Source of the DNA: Gammaproteobacteria bacterium
GTDB taxonomy: Bacteria > Pseudomonadota > Gammaproteobacteria > Steroidobacterales > Rariloculaceae
Direction: 5' to 3'
Length of the DNA: 33,967 bases
NCBI GenBank assembly: GCA_016927175.1
Contig: JAFGNC010000373.1
Location: forward strand, 1 to 33,967
Each line of letters opens with the position of its first letter. Position 1 is the first letter of the stretch. Of the stretch, positions 7,959-14,707 are shown piece by piece. The notes beneath the pieces are model-generated. The model searched no databases. It was not told where the DNA came from and was given only the letters and a program-made list of their open reading frames with translations. Position numbers and translations under genes: made by a program.

Positions 7959-8468
7959 TCACGTCAGACAGATCTCCGACCATTTTTCGACGGAATGCGG
8001 GCCGTGGATCGTCTGCAGGACGAGCACGCCTACGCCGTCCGTCGAGCGGAAGCGATACGCGGCGCCTTTCGGCAACAGCGCCTGGTGGCCCCGCCTGAGC
8101 TTCATCAGCCCCATGCGTCGGCCCTGCGGCGGGGCTTCGAGGCGAATCGAGCCTTCGATGTGGGCCGGCGCGATCCGCTCGGGATCGTCCAGCTTGACGA
8201 GGTCGATCTCCACGGAGCCGTCCATGACGATCACGGACTCGTCATGGGATGCGGTGAACCAGTCGGAGGTCCCTTCCGCCCGCAGCGTTTCGATCACGTA
8301 GCGCAGGTTCTTGCCTACCACGACCTTCTCGTACGGCTTCGCCAGCGATGCCACTTCGAAGACGTTCGAGAACGCGTAGTGCCTGCGGTCGTCGTCGATG
8401 ACCTCGATCCCGCCCTTGACGTAGCTGTCCAGGCTGCCGAAAACCGTTTTCGTGTCCGTGAAGCTCAT
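7959..8468 (-). CDS. Hydroquinone 1,2-dioxygenase small subunit, HapC/PnpC/HqdA type
   Basis: The 169-residue cupin-like protein has the HYAFSNVFEVAS and GTSDWFTASHDESVIVMDG segments that I associate with the small (about 18 kDa) subunit of two-subunit hydroquinone dioxygenases. It lies immediately upstream of the large subunit with a 5-bp gap, the order seen for hapC-hapD, pnpC-pnpD and hqdA-hqdB. The small subunit is not thought to bind the iron. No hydroxymuconic-semialdehyde dehydrogenase or maleylacetate reductase follows, so the downstream pathway must be encoded elsewhere. A palindromic AGTATACT 30 bp upstream can serve as the -10 box. Confidence 0.84.
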   Translation of the reverse strand: MSFTDTKTVFGSLDSYVKGGIEVIDDDRRHYAFSNVFEVASLAKPYEKVVVGKNLRYVIETLRAEGTSDWFTASHDESVIVMDGSVEIDLVKLDDPERIAPAHIEGSIRLEAPPQGRRMGLMKLRRGHQALLPKGAAYRFRSTDGVGVLVLQTIHGPHSVEKWSEICLT

Positions 8469-8497
8469 CGGCCCGAAGCGTTCCGCTTGTCCCCGTC

Positions 8498-8505
8498 AGT
8501 ATACT
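8498..8505. promoter_or_regulatory. Palindromic AGTATACT: candidate shared -10 for divergent transcription
   Basis: The 8-bp palindrome reads TATACT (5/6 match to the -10 consensus) on both strands. On the minus strand it would start transcription about 23 nt before the small-subunit ATG (8468). On the plus strand it would give a roughly 108-nt leader to the ECF sigma gene. That leader contains a short ATGCC/GGCAT hairpin (8521-8535). No convincing -35 is seen on either side. Confidence 0.38.
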
Positions 8506-8620
8506 TGCCGCGCTCCGGTAATGCCGCAGAGGCATAGCCGCTCCGCAAAAAGCATTGGCCGGTGTTGCGGCCGGTGTGGCAAAAGATGACTGCAACGGCC
8601 TGCAAGAAGCCGGAGGGGGA

Positions 8621-9178
8621 GTGGCAGTCGCAGAGACCGCAGCATGGTTTCCGACGTCCGGGCACGGGAGCGGTGAGTTCGTTGCCGCTCTTTTTCGTCG
8701 CCACCGGAAGGCGCTGCTGTGGTATCTGAAGGAGCTCGTCGGATCCCCCGACGAGGCGGAGGACATCCTGCAGGAGGCATTCCTCCGTTTGCTGAGAACC
8801 GCGAAACTCGACGAGGACCTGGTGCGCGCTCGCAATTACCTGTTCAAGACCGCGACGAACATCGCGCGCGACGGCTACCGGCGCAGGCAGTCGCGCCGCG
8901 ACCACCTGCACGTCGCCGTGGAATCGGTAGAGGTCGCGGCCGGCGGTCACGATTTCGGCAGGATGCTCGACGCGCAGCGGGGCGCCTGCGTTCTGCACGC
9001 AGCGCTGAAGGATCTTCTGCCGAGGACGCGCACGGCCTTTCTGCTACATTGGCGTGAGGAAATGACGTACGGCGAGATCGCCGCGGAGCTCGGCGTCAGC
9101 AGGAAAACCATCGAGCGCGATGTCGCGCTGACGCTCGAGGTGTGCCGGTCGCGCATGCAGGAGGGGCGCCATGCTTGA
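8621..9178 (+). CDS. ECF-type RNA polymerase sigma factor
   Basis: The 185-residue product has the two-domain extracytoplasmic-function sigma layout. Region 2 is at about 22-88 (DEAEDILQEAFLRLLR, then ARNYLFKTATNIARDGYRRR) and region 4 at about 121-176 with the helix-turn-helix TYGEIAAELGVSRKTIERDV. The architecture resembles FecI-like sigma factors. The frame is open from a TTG at 8555, but the GTG at 8621 is chosen because GGAGGGGGA directly precedes it. The stop overlaps the next start by 8 bp (ATGCTTGA), so translation is coupled to the exported protein gene. No FecR, anti-sigma or TonB receptor gene is nearby, which is unusual. It probably controls its own operon and perhaps the other exported paralogues; that is inference. 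Confidence 0.9.
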   Translation: MAVAETAAWFPTSGHGSGEFVAALFRRHRKALLWYLKELVGSPDEAEDILQEAFLRLLRTAKLDEDLVRARNYLFKTATNIARDGYRRRQSRRDHLHVAVESVEVAAGGHDFGRMLDAQRGACVLHAALKDLLPRTRTAFLLHWREEMTYGEIAAELGVSRKTIERDVALTLEVCRSRMQEGRHA

Positions 9179-10013
9179 GTTTCTCGGCCGCTTCGCGGCG
9201 GCCGCGGCGATCGCCGCGTGGGCGTTCGCGCCGACCGCGGAGGCACAGCTGAATCTGGTCGGATACTGGAATCCGATTTTTCACGAGGACATCGACGAGC
9301 GGATCCCGGGGCCGTCGGTCGGCGATTTTGCAGGGCTGCCGATCAACGACGCCGCGCGGCTGCGCGCGCAGAGCTGGGACGCATCCCTGCTGTCGATGCC
9401 GGAGCATCAGTGCAAGCCGCACCCGTCGACGTATGGTTTCCGCGGTGTCGGGGTGCTTCGTATCTGGGAGGACCGGGACGAGGACACGCAGCAGCTGATC
9501 AGGATCAACACGCACATCGCGTGGCAGGAGCAGCACCGCGAGATCTGGATGGACGGCCGCGAGCATCCGCCTGCGCATGCGCCGCACACATGGCAGGGGT
9601 TCTCGACGGGTCATTACGAGGGCGACACGCTGGTCGTGCGCACGACGCACCTGAAAGCCGGCTGGGTCCGCCGCAACGGCCTGCCGCTCAGCGATCGCGC
9701 GACGATGACCGACCGCTTCCACCGTTACGGCGACGTGCTGACCCACGTCATGATCGTCGAGGACCCGGTCTATCTGACCGAGCCGCTGGTCAAGACGAAC
9801 GGCTTTCTGCTGTCGCCGAACGGCACTATGACGCCTTACCCGTGCGAGCCCGTCATGGAGGTGCTGCGCGAGCCGGGCGACGTCCCGCACTACCTGCCGG
9901 GGCAGAATCCTTTCATCCGCGAGTTCGCCGAGGAGCACGGCCTGCCGTTCGAAGCGACGCAGGGCGGTGCGGAGACGGCGCTGCCGGAATACATGGAGCA
10001 GCTTCGTGACTGA
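9171..10013 (+). CDS. Exported protein of the G-x-W-x-GDTLVV family, paralogue 1
   Basis: I cannot assign a function. The 280-residue protein has a signal peptide ending AEA near residue 25. It contains the family landmarks shared by four proteins in this window: an early Cys (EHQCKPHP), IWMDGREHPP, GHYEGDTLVVRTTHL, GWVRRNGLP, then IVEDPVYLTEPLV and a late Cys (YPCEP). Similar uncharacterised exported proteins are, to my knowledge, common in Acidobacteria and environmental Gammaproteobacteria. The C-terminal half is clearly homologous to the next gene's product. It overlaps the sigma-factor gene by 8 bp and the next gene by 8 bp, so the three are one translational unit. Beta-rich composition and two conserved cysteines suggest a disulfide-stabilised periplasmic protein. 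Confidence 0.85.
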   Translation: MLEFLGRFAAAAAIAAWAFAPTAEAQLNLVGYWNPIFHEDIDERIPGPSVGDFAGLPINDAARLRAQSWDASLLSMPEHQCKPHPSTYGFRGVGVLRIWEDRDEDTQQLIRINTHIAWQEQHREIWMDGREHPPAHAPHTWQGFSTGHYEGDTLVVRTTHLKAGWVRRNGLPLSDRATMTDRFHRYGDVLTHVMIVEDPVYLTEPLVKTNGFLLSPNGTMTPYPCEPVMEVLREPGDVPHYLPGQNPFIREFAEEHGLPFEATQGGAETALPEYMEQLRD

Positions 10014-10794
10014 TCGCACTCGACTCGGAGCGCTGGTCGCGGCAGCGGCCCTCGGTGCGTTGCTGACCGGCGCGGCGCCTGCCCTCGCGCAGCGTTTCGG
10101 GCCGCAGCCGCCTCCGCCCGGACCGCCGAGAGAGTCGGCGCCGATCGACCTGACCGGTCAGTGGGTCGCCGTCGTCAACGAGGATTGGCGCTGGCGCATG
10201 GTGACGCCGCCGAAAGGCGATTACGCGAGCGTGCCGCTGAACCCGGAAGGGCGCAGGGTCGCCGACACGTGGGAGCCGTCACGGGACGGCGCCTGCGAGG
10301 CTTACGGCGCGGCGGCTCTGCTGCGCATGCCGACGCGCGTGCGCATCGAGTGGCAGGACGAGGACACGCTGCGGCTTCAGACGGACGCCGGTGCGCAGAC
10401 GCGTCTTCTCGAATTCACGCCGCCCGAGGACGAGCGGCCGCGCTCGCTGCAGGGCACTTCCGTGGCGGAGTGGATCAGGCCGGCGCCGCCGCCCGGCGGC
10501 CCGGGGCTCGCCGGGGCCGGCGGCGGCGCCTCGAGCGGCGGTGGCCATCTCGCTGTCACGACGACGGACCTGCTGCCGGGCTGGCTGCGCCGCAACGGCG
10601 TGCCTTACAGCCAGGACGCGGTCGTGACGGAGTACTTCGATCGGTTCGCGGCTCCGAACGGCGACGAGTGGCTGATGGTCACGACGATCGTCGACGATCC
10701 GGCCTACCTGAACACGCGTTACGTCACGAGCTCTCACTTCAAGCGGGAAGACGATGATTCGAAGTGGAATCCGGTGCCCTGTCGTGCGCGGTGA
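10006..10794 (+). CDS. Exported protein of the G-x-W-x-GDTLVV family, paralogue 2 (divergent)
   Basis: Function unknown. The 262-residue product starts at a GTG (10006) inside the end of the preceding gene, with GGAG 8 bases upstream. A signal peptide ends near ALA/Q (residue 29). It begins LTGQW like relatives and retains an early Cys (DGACEAYG). The C-terminal block GWLRRNGVP, IVDDPAYLN and VPC matches paralogue 1. The usual GDTLVV core is degenerate: a Gly/Pro/Ala-rich insertion (about residues 164-182) sits just before GHLAVTTTDL. The 3' end overlaps the metallo-beta-lactamase-fold gene by 41 bp. Because it co-occurs with paralogue 1 behind a sigma factor, the two may form a heteromer; that is inference. 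Confidence 0.83.
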   Translation: MTDRTRLGALVAAAALGALLTGAAPALAQRFGPQPPPPGPPRESAPIDLTGQWVAVVNEDWRWRMVTPPKGDYASVPLNPEGRRVADTWEPSRDGACEAYGAAALLRMPTRVRIEWQDEDTLRLQTDAGAQTRLLEFTPPEDERPRSLQGTSVAEWIRPAPPPGGPGLAGAGGGASSGGGHLAVTTTDLLPGWLRRNGVPYSQDAVVTEYFDRFAAPNGDEWLMVTTIVDDPAYLNTRYVTSSHFKREDDDSKWNPVPCRAR

Positions 10795-11776
10795 GTGCAG
10801 CACGGCTCCGGCTGCCGTCGTTATCGCCTTGCTGGCCGCCGCGGCTTCGCCTGCGGCGCCCGCACAGAGCGGATTCGGCGACGTCGAGATCGAAACCTGG
10901 CACGTGCGGGACGGGATCTACATGCTGGTCGGCGCCGGCGGCAACGTGACCGTGCAGGTCGGGGAGGACGGCGTGCTGATCGTCGACACGCAGTTCGCCG
11001 AAGTGGGGGACAAGCTGCTCGGGGCGATCAGGGAGCTGTCGGACGGGCCGATCCGCTACATCGTCAATACGCACGCTCATCCCGATCACGTCAGCGGCAA
11101 CGGCGTGCTCGCGCCGGCAGGCAGCACGATTGCCGGAGGGAACGTGGCGGGCGCGATTGCCGACGCCGGCGTCGGGGCGACCGTCATCGCGCACGAGAAC
11201 GTGCTGATCGACATGAGCGGCCAGGACCCCGAGATCCCGTTCGAGGCGTGGCCGACCGATACGTACATCGGCGGGCAGAAGGACCTGTTCTTCAACGGCG
11301 AGGCGGTCCAGATCATGCACCAGCCCGCGGCGCATACCGATGGCGACAGCATCGTTTTCTTCCGGCGCACCGACGTGATCAGCGCCGGCGACGTGTTTTC
11401 CACCACGCTTTACCCGGTGATCCTGCCGGACGGCGGCGGCAGCATCGACGGCGTCGTCGCCGCGCTGAACCGCCTGATCGAGCTGACCGTTCCCGAGGAG
11501 AAGCAGGAGGGGGGCACGATGGTGATTCCCGGGCATGGGCGGCTATCCGACGAAGCGGACGTCGTGGAGTATCGTGATATGGTCACGATCATCCGCGACC
11601 GGATTGCACACATGGTCGAGTCGGGCATGAGCCTCGAGCAGGTCAAGGCCGCCCGCCCCACTCGCGACTACGACGCGCGCTACGGCGCCGACAGCGGTTT
11701 CTGGACCACCGAGCAGTTCGTCGAAGCGGCATACCGAAACTTGGCCGGTAACTCGGCAGAGAAGGGCGGCTTCTGA
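10754..11776 (+). CDS. Exported metallo-beta-lactamase-fold hydrolase
   Basis: The 340-residue protein has an N-terminal signal peptide (hydrophobic stretch about 18-37, PAQ region) and a complete dinuclear-zinc metallo-beta-lactamase site: H107-x-H109-x-D111-H112 (THAHPDH), His194 (PAAHTDGD), Asp213 (SAGDVF) and a final His in VIPGHG. This group includes SoxH-like and quinoprotein-associated zinc hydrolases as well as lactonases; the substrate cannot be read from sequence. The start lies 41 bp inside the preceding gene, a strong sign of co-expression with the sigma factor and exported pair. Being periplasmic, it may act on the same extracytoplasmic substrate as its neighbours (inference). 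A beta-lactam-degrading role is not indicated. Confidence 0.9.
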   Translation: MIRSGIRCPVVRGECSTAPAAVVIALLAAAASPAAPAQSGFGDVEIETWHVRDGIYMLVGAGGNVTVQVGEDGVLIVDTQFAEVGDKLLGAIRELSDGPIRYIVNTHAHPDHVSGNGVLAPAGSTIAGGNVAGAIADAGVGATVIAHENVLIDMSGQDPEIPFEAWPTDTYIGGQKDLFFNGEAVQIMHQPAAHTDGDSIVFFRRTDVISAGDVFSTTLYPVILPDGGGSIDGVVAALNRLIELTVPEEKQEGGTMVIPGHGRLSDEADVVEYRDMVTIIRDRIAHMVESGMSLEQVKAARPTRDYDARYGADSGFWTTEQFVEAAYRNLAGNSAEKGGF

Positions 11777-11811
11777 ACAAGCCCTGCGCCGGCGAACATC
11801 AGGGAAAGGTC

Positions 11812-12720
11812 ATGGCTACCAGAATAGAGAATCGGATCAGGAGCGGGCAGTTCGTCATCACGGCCGAGATCGTGCCGCCGCTGTCGGCGGCGGGTACGCG
11901 TCTGCTCGAGGAGGCCGCGCAACTCGGCGACGGCGTCGACGCGATCAACGTCACCGATGCGGCGGCCGGCAGAACGGCGATGAGCAGTTTCGCCGCCGCG
12001 GCGATCTTGGCCGCCAAGGGGTACGAGCCCGTGCTGCAGGTCACGTGCCGCGACCGTAATCGCATCGCGCTCGCCGGCGATCTGCTCGGAGCCGCGGCGC
12101 AGGGCATCGGCAACCTGCTGATCCTGCACGGCGACGATCCGTCCGGCGGCGACCAGCCCGAAGCGAAGGGCGTGTTCGACCTCGACTCGCGCCAGGTCAT
12201 GCTGCTCGCGAGAACGATGCGCGACGAAGGCAAGCTGCCGTCCGGCCGGGAGATCGAGGAACCGCCGCACTTCTTCATCGGGGGTGCCGACGTCCCTCGC
12301 GATCCGGGACCCGACTTCAGCGCGAAGGGGCTGATCGGCAAGGCGGACGCCGGCGCGAACTTCGTGCAGACGCAGTTCTGCTTCGATCTCGGCGTCGCGC
12401 GGCGCTACATCGAACGTCTGCGTGACGAGGGGCTGATCGAGCGGCTCGGCGTCATCATCGGTGTCGGTCCGATCCGCTCCGCGAAGTCCGCGAGGTGGAT
12501 GAACGAGAACCTGTTCGGCGTGCACGTCCCCGACGATGTGATCCGGCGCCTCGAAGACGCCGACAAGCCCGCCGCCGAGGGGCGGAAGATCTGCGCCGAG
12601 CTGATCGAGGGCCTGCGCGACATCCCCGGCGTGGCCGGCGCTCACATCATGGCGCCGGGCGGGGGGACCGCGGCGATCGCGGAGACGCTGGCGCTGCTGC
12701 CAGTGCGCGACGCGCGCTGA
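11812..12720 (+). CDS. Methylenetetrahydrofolate reductase-like protein (MetF superfamily)
   Basis: The 302-residue product has the TIM-barrel flavoprotein fold of 5,10-methylene-tetrahydrofolate reductase. Visible counterparts of the E. coli active site are Glu in ITAEIVPPLS (Glu28 equivalent), Asp in LILHGDDPSGG (Asp120 equivalent) and Gln in FVQTQFCFD (Gln183 equivalent). It is divergent from housekeeping MetF, with Pro-Pro-Leu-Ser-Ala-Ala-Gly where MetF has Phe-Pro-Pro-Lys/Arg-Thr. It lies 35 bp after the metallo-beta-lactamase-fold gene and 53 bp before an aromatic hydroxylase. A divergent MetF in an aromatic operon suggests handling of methyl groups from methoxylated aromatics, as in tetrahydrofolate-dependent vanillate or syringate demethylation. 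However, no LigM-type demethylase is in the window, so this is inference. GGAAAGG precedes the ATG. Confidence 0.85.
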   Translation: MATRIENRIRSGQFVITAEIVPPLSAAGTRLLEEAAQLGDGVDAINVTDAAAGRTAMSSFAAAAILAAKGYEPVLQVTCRDRNRIALAGDLLGAAAQGIGNLLILHGDDPSGGDQPEAKGVFDLDSRQVMLLARTMRDEGKLPSGREIEEPPHFFIGGADVPRDPGPDFSAKGLIGKADAGANFVQTQFCFDLGVARRYIERLRDEGLIERLGVIIGVGPIRSAKSARWMNENLFGVHVPDDVIRRLEDADKPAAEGRKICAELIEGLRDIPGVAGAHIMAPGGGTAAIAETLALLPVRDAR

Positions 12721-12773
12721 CGAAAATTTGCGCGCTCCCGAGTGGCGCGGAAGGTTGGTTGGAGGAGAAACGA

Positions 12774-14354
12774 ATGGTAGCTAAACGCGGATCGTCCGTC
12801 AGTCCGGACGATATCGGCGCAGTCAGATACGATCGGCCGCAGAACGGCGCGGAGTATCTGGAATCATTGAGGGACGGCCGCGAGGTCTACATCTACGGCG
12901 ACCGGGTGGAGGACGTCACGACTCACCCGGCATTCCGCAATACGGCGCGCATGACGGCCCGCCTGTTCGACGCGCTGCACGATCCGGAGCGCAGCGAAAA
13001 GATCCTGCTGCCGACCGACACGGACGGCAGCGGCAGGACACACGCGTTCTTCAAGGCGCCGAAAACGGTCGAGGAGTCGGTTGCCGGCCGCGACGCGATC
13101 GCGGAGTGGCAGCGCATCACCTACGGGTGGATGGGGCGTGCCCCGGACTACAAGGCTTCGTTCCTCGGCACGCTCGGGGGCAACGCGGAGTTCTACGAGC
13201 CCTATCATGAGAACGCGAAGCGCTGGTACACGTATTCGCAGGAGCGCGTGCCCTTCGTGAACCACGCGATCATCCATCCGCCGGTCGACCGGGACAAGCC
13301 GCCCGACCAGGTGGCGGACGTGTGCGTGCACGTGGAGAAAGAGACGGACAGCGGCATCGTCGTGTCCGGGGCGAAAGTCGTCGCGACGGGATCGGTGCTG
13401 ACGAACTACACGTTCATCGCGCATCACGGCCTGATACCGCTCGGCGACAAGAAGTTCGCGCTCGTCTTCATGGTGCCGACGAACGCGCCGGGCGTGAAGT
13501 TTATCTGCCGTACGTCGTACGAGATGACGGCGACGGCCATGGCGAGCCCGTTCGACCAGCCGCTGTCGTCGCGCCTCGACGAGAACGACGCCGTGTTCAT
13601 CATGGACAATGTGTTCATCCCGTGGGAGAACGTGTTCGTCTACGGTGACGTGGAGAAGGCCAACAACTTCTTCCCGCGCACGGGCTTCCTGCCGCGCTTC
13701 GTCGTGCACGGATGCACGCGTCTCGCCGTCAAGCTCGACTTCATCGCCGGACTGCTGCTGAAGGCCGTCGAGGCGGCCGGCACGAAGGACTTCCGCGGCG
13801 TGCAGGCGAACGTCGGGGAGGTGCTCGCGTGGCGCAACATGTTCTGGTCGCTGACGGAAGCCATGGTGCGCAACCCGCAGCCGTGGAAGGGCGACTATCT
13901 GCTGCCGAACATGGATCCGGGCAACGCATACCAGATACTCGCGACGATCGCTTATTCGAAGATCAAGTACATCATCGAGCAGACGGTCGCGTCGGGCCTG
14001 ATCTACCTGAACTCGCATACGCGCGATTTCGCGAACCCCGAGATCCGGCCGTACATCGACAAGTACATGCGGGGCTCCAACGGCTACACGGCCGAGCAGC
14101 GCGCGAAGCTGATGAAGCTGCTGTGGGACTGCATCGGCACGGAGTTCGGCGCACGCCACGAGCTTTACGAGATCAACTACGGCGGCAGCACGGAGGAGAT
14201 CCGGCGTTACGCGCTGTTCAGCGCGATGGGTAACGGCAATGCCGAGCGGCTGCGAGGATTTGCCGAGCAGTGCATGGAGGAGTACGACCTGAACGGCTGG
14301 ACGGTGCCCGATCTGATCAATCCCGACGACCTGTCGGTGCACAACAGGAAATAG
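12774..14354 (+). CDS. HpaB-family FADH2-dependent aromatic hydroxylase (4-hydroxyphenylacetate 3-monooxygenase/phenol hydroxylase type)
   Basis: This is the oxygenase component of two-component flavin monooxygenases that ortho- or para-hydroxylate phenols using reduced FAD supplied by a separate reductase. The 526-residue length fits HpaB (about 520). Conserved segments are VPFVNHAIIHPPVDRDKP, the FAD-binding VVSGAKVVATGSVLTNY and FDQPLSSRLDENDAVFIMD, followed by VFIPWENVFVY. The ATG at 12774 has an ideal GGAGGAG site; the frame is open further upstream but overlaps the MetF-like gene there. It is the last gene of the sigma-factor operon. No HpaC-type flavin reductase is present nearby, so reduced flavin must come from elsewhere. 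The exact phenol (4-hydroxyphenylacetate, phenol, chlorophenol) is not resolvable by eye. Confidence 0.92.
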   Translation: MVAKRGSSVSPDDIGAVRYDRPQNGAEYLESLRDGREVYIYGDRVEDVTTHPAFRNTARMTARLFDALHDPERSEKILLPTDTDGSGRTHAFFKAPKTVEESVAGRDAIAEWQRITYGWMGRAPDYKASFLGTLGGNAEFYEPYHENAKRWYTYSQERVPFVNHAIIHPPVDRDKPPDQVADVCVHVEKETDSGIVVSGAKVVATGSVLTNYTFIAHHGLIPLGDKKFALVFMVPTNAPGVKFICRTSYEMTATAMASPFDQPLSSRLDENDAVFIMDNVFIPWENVFVYGDVEKANNFFPRTGFLPRFVVHGCTRLAVKLDFIAGLLLKAVEAAGTKDFRGVQANVGEVLAWRNMFWSLTEAMVRNPQPWKGDYLLPNMDPGNAYQILATIAYSKIKYIIEQTVASGLIYLNSHTRDFANPEIRPYIDKYMRGSNGYTAEQRAKLMKLLWDCIGTEFGARHELYEINYGGSTEEIRRYALFSAMGNGNAERLRGFAEQCMEEYDLNGWTVPDLINPDDLSVHNRK

Positions 14355-14707
14355 TGAGCAAAGACTTGCGCAGCGGGGGGTGAGCTGCGGCGGAGAGGGC
14401 AGGCGGAGGCACGAGTGATCGGGCCGAAGCCGCCCTCTCGCGCCTTCCGGGAGACCTGGCCCCGGGGCGGTAGAGCGGCATCAAACTAACCCATTATTGG
14501 GTTTGCAATTGCCCGCCTGACCCTATCCGCCAGGGAAAGTCGATGGCCCGAACAACGCGCTACGGCGTCGTGATGGGCTGCGTTCTGCGCATTTTCGCCT
14601 CTACTCGCAGCAGCTCGAAACCATCCGCAGCGCGCTGACGCTGGATCGGCTCCGGCCTCGTTGGGTAGTGAAACGCCGGGGCGTTGTCGCGCAGCGATCG
14701 GTCGAGC
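14355..14707. other. Gene-free convergent intergenic region
   Basis: These 353 bp separate the HpaB-type gene from the convergent PQQ dehydrogenase gene. The only structure I see is a small A+T-rich island (about 14480-14512) with a weak 6-bp hairpin (AACCCA 14488-14493, TGGGTT 14498-14503). A 31-codon frame begins at ATG 14543 (AGGG upstream) and ends at 14638 without recognisable similarity. No tRNA, insertion-sequence end or clear terminator is visible. Confidence 0.6.

Noticed and set aside
10754..11776. Beta-lactamase (antibiotic resistance) call
   Set aside because: The zinc site is generic for the superfamily and the operon context is aromatic oxidation; nothing specific to class B beta-lactamases is seen.
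12495..12773. Upstream extension of the HpaB-type gene by 93 codons
   Set aside because: The extension overlaps the end of the MetF-like gene and gives Arg-rich nonsense. An ideal GGAGGAG site precedes ATG 12774 and yields the family's normal length.
14488..14503. AACCCA/TGGGTT hairpin as an HpaB terminator or attachment site
   Set aside because: The stem is only 6 bp with three A-T pairs and no proper T-run, and no direct repeat of it or integrase gene is present.
14543..14638. 31-codon open frame with AGGG upstream
   Set aside because: No similarity or composition evidence; chance occurrence is likely. It is recorded within the intergenic entry instead of being called a gene.
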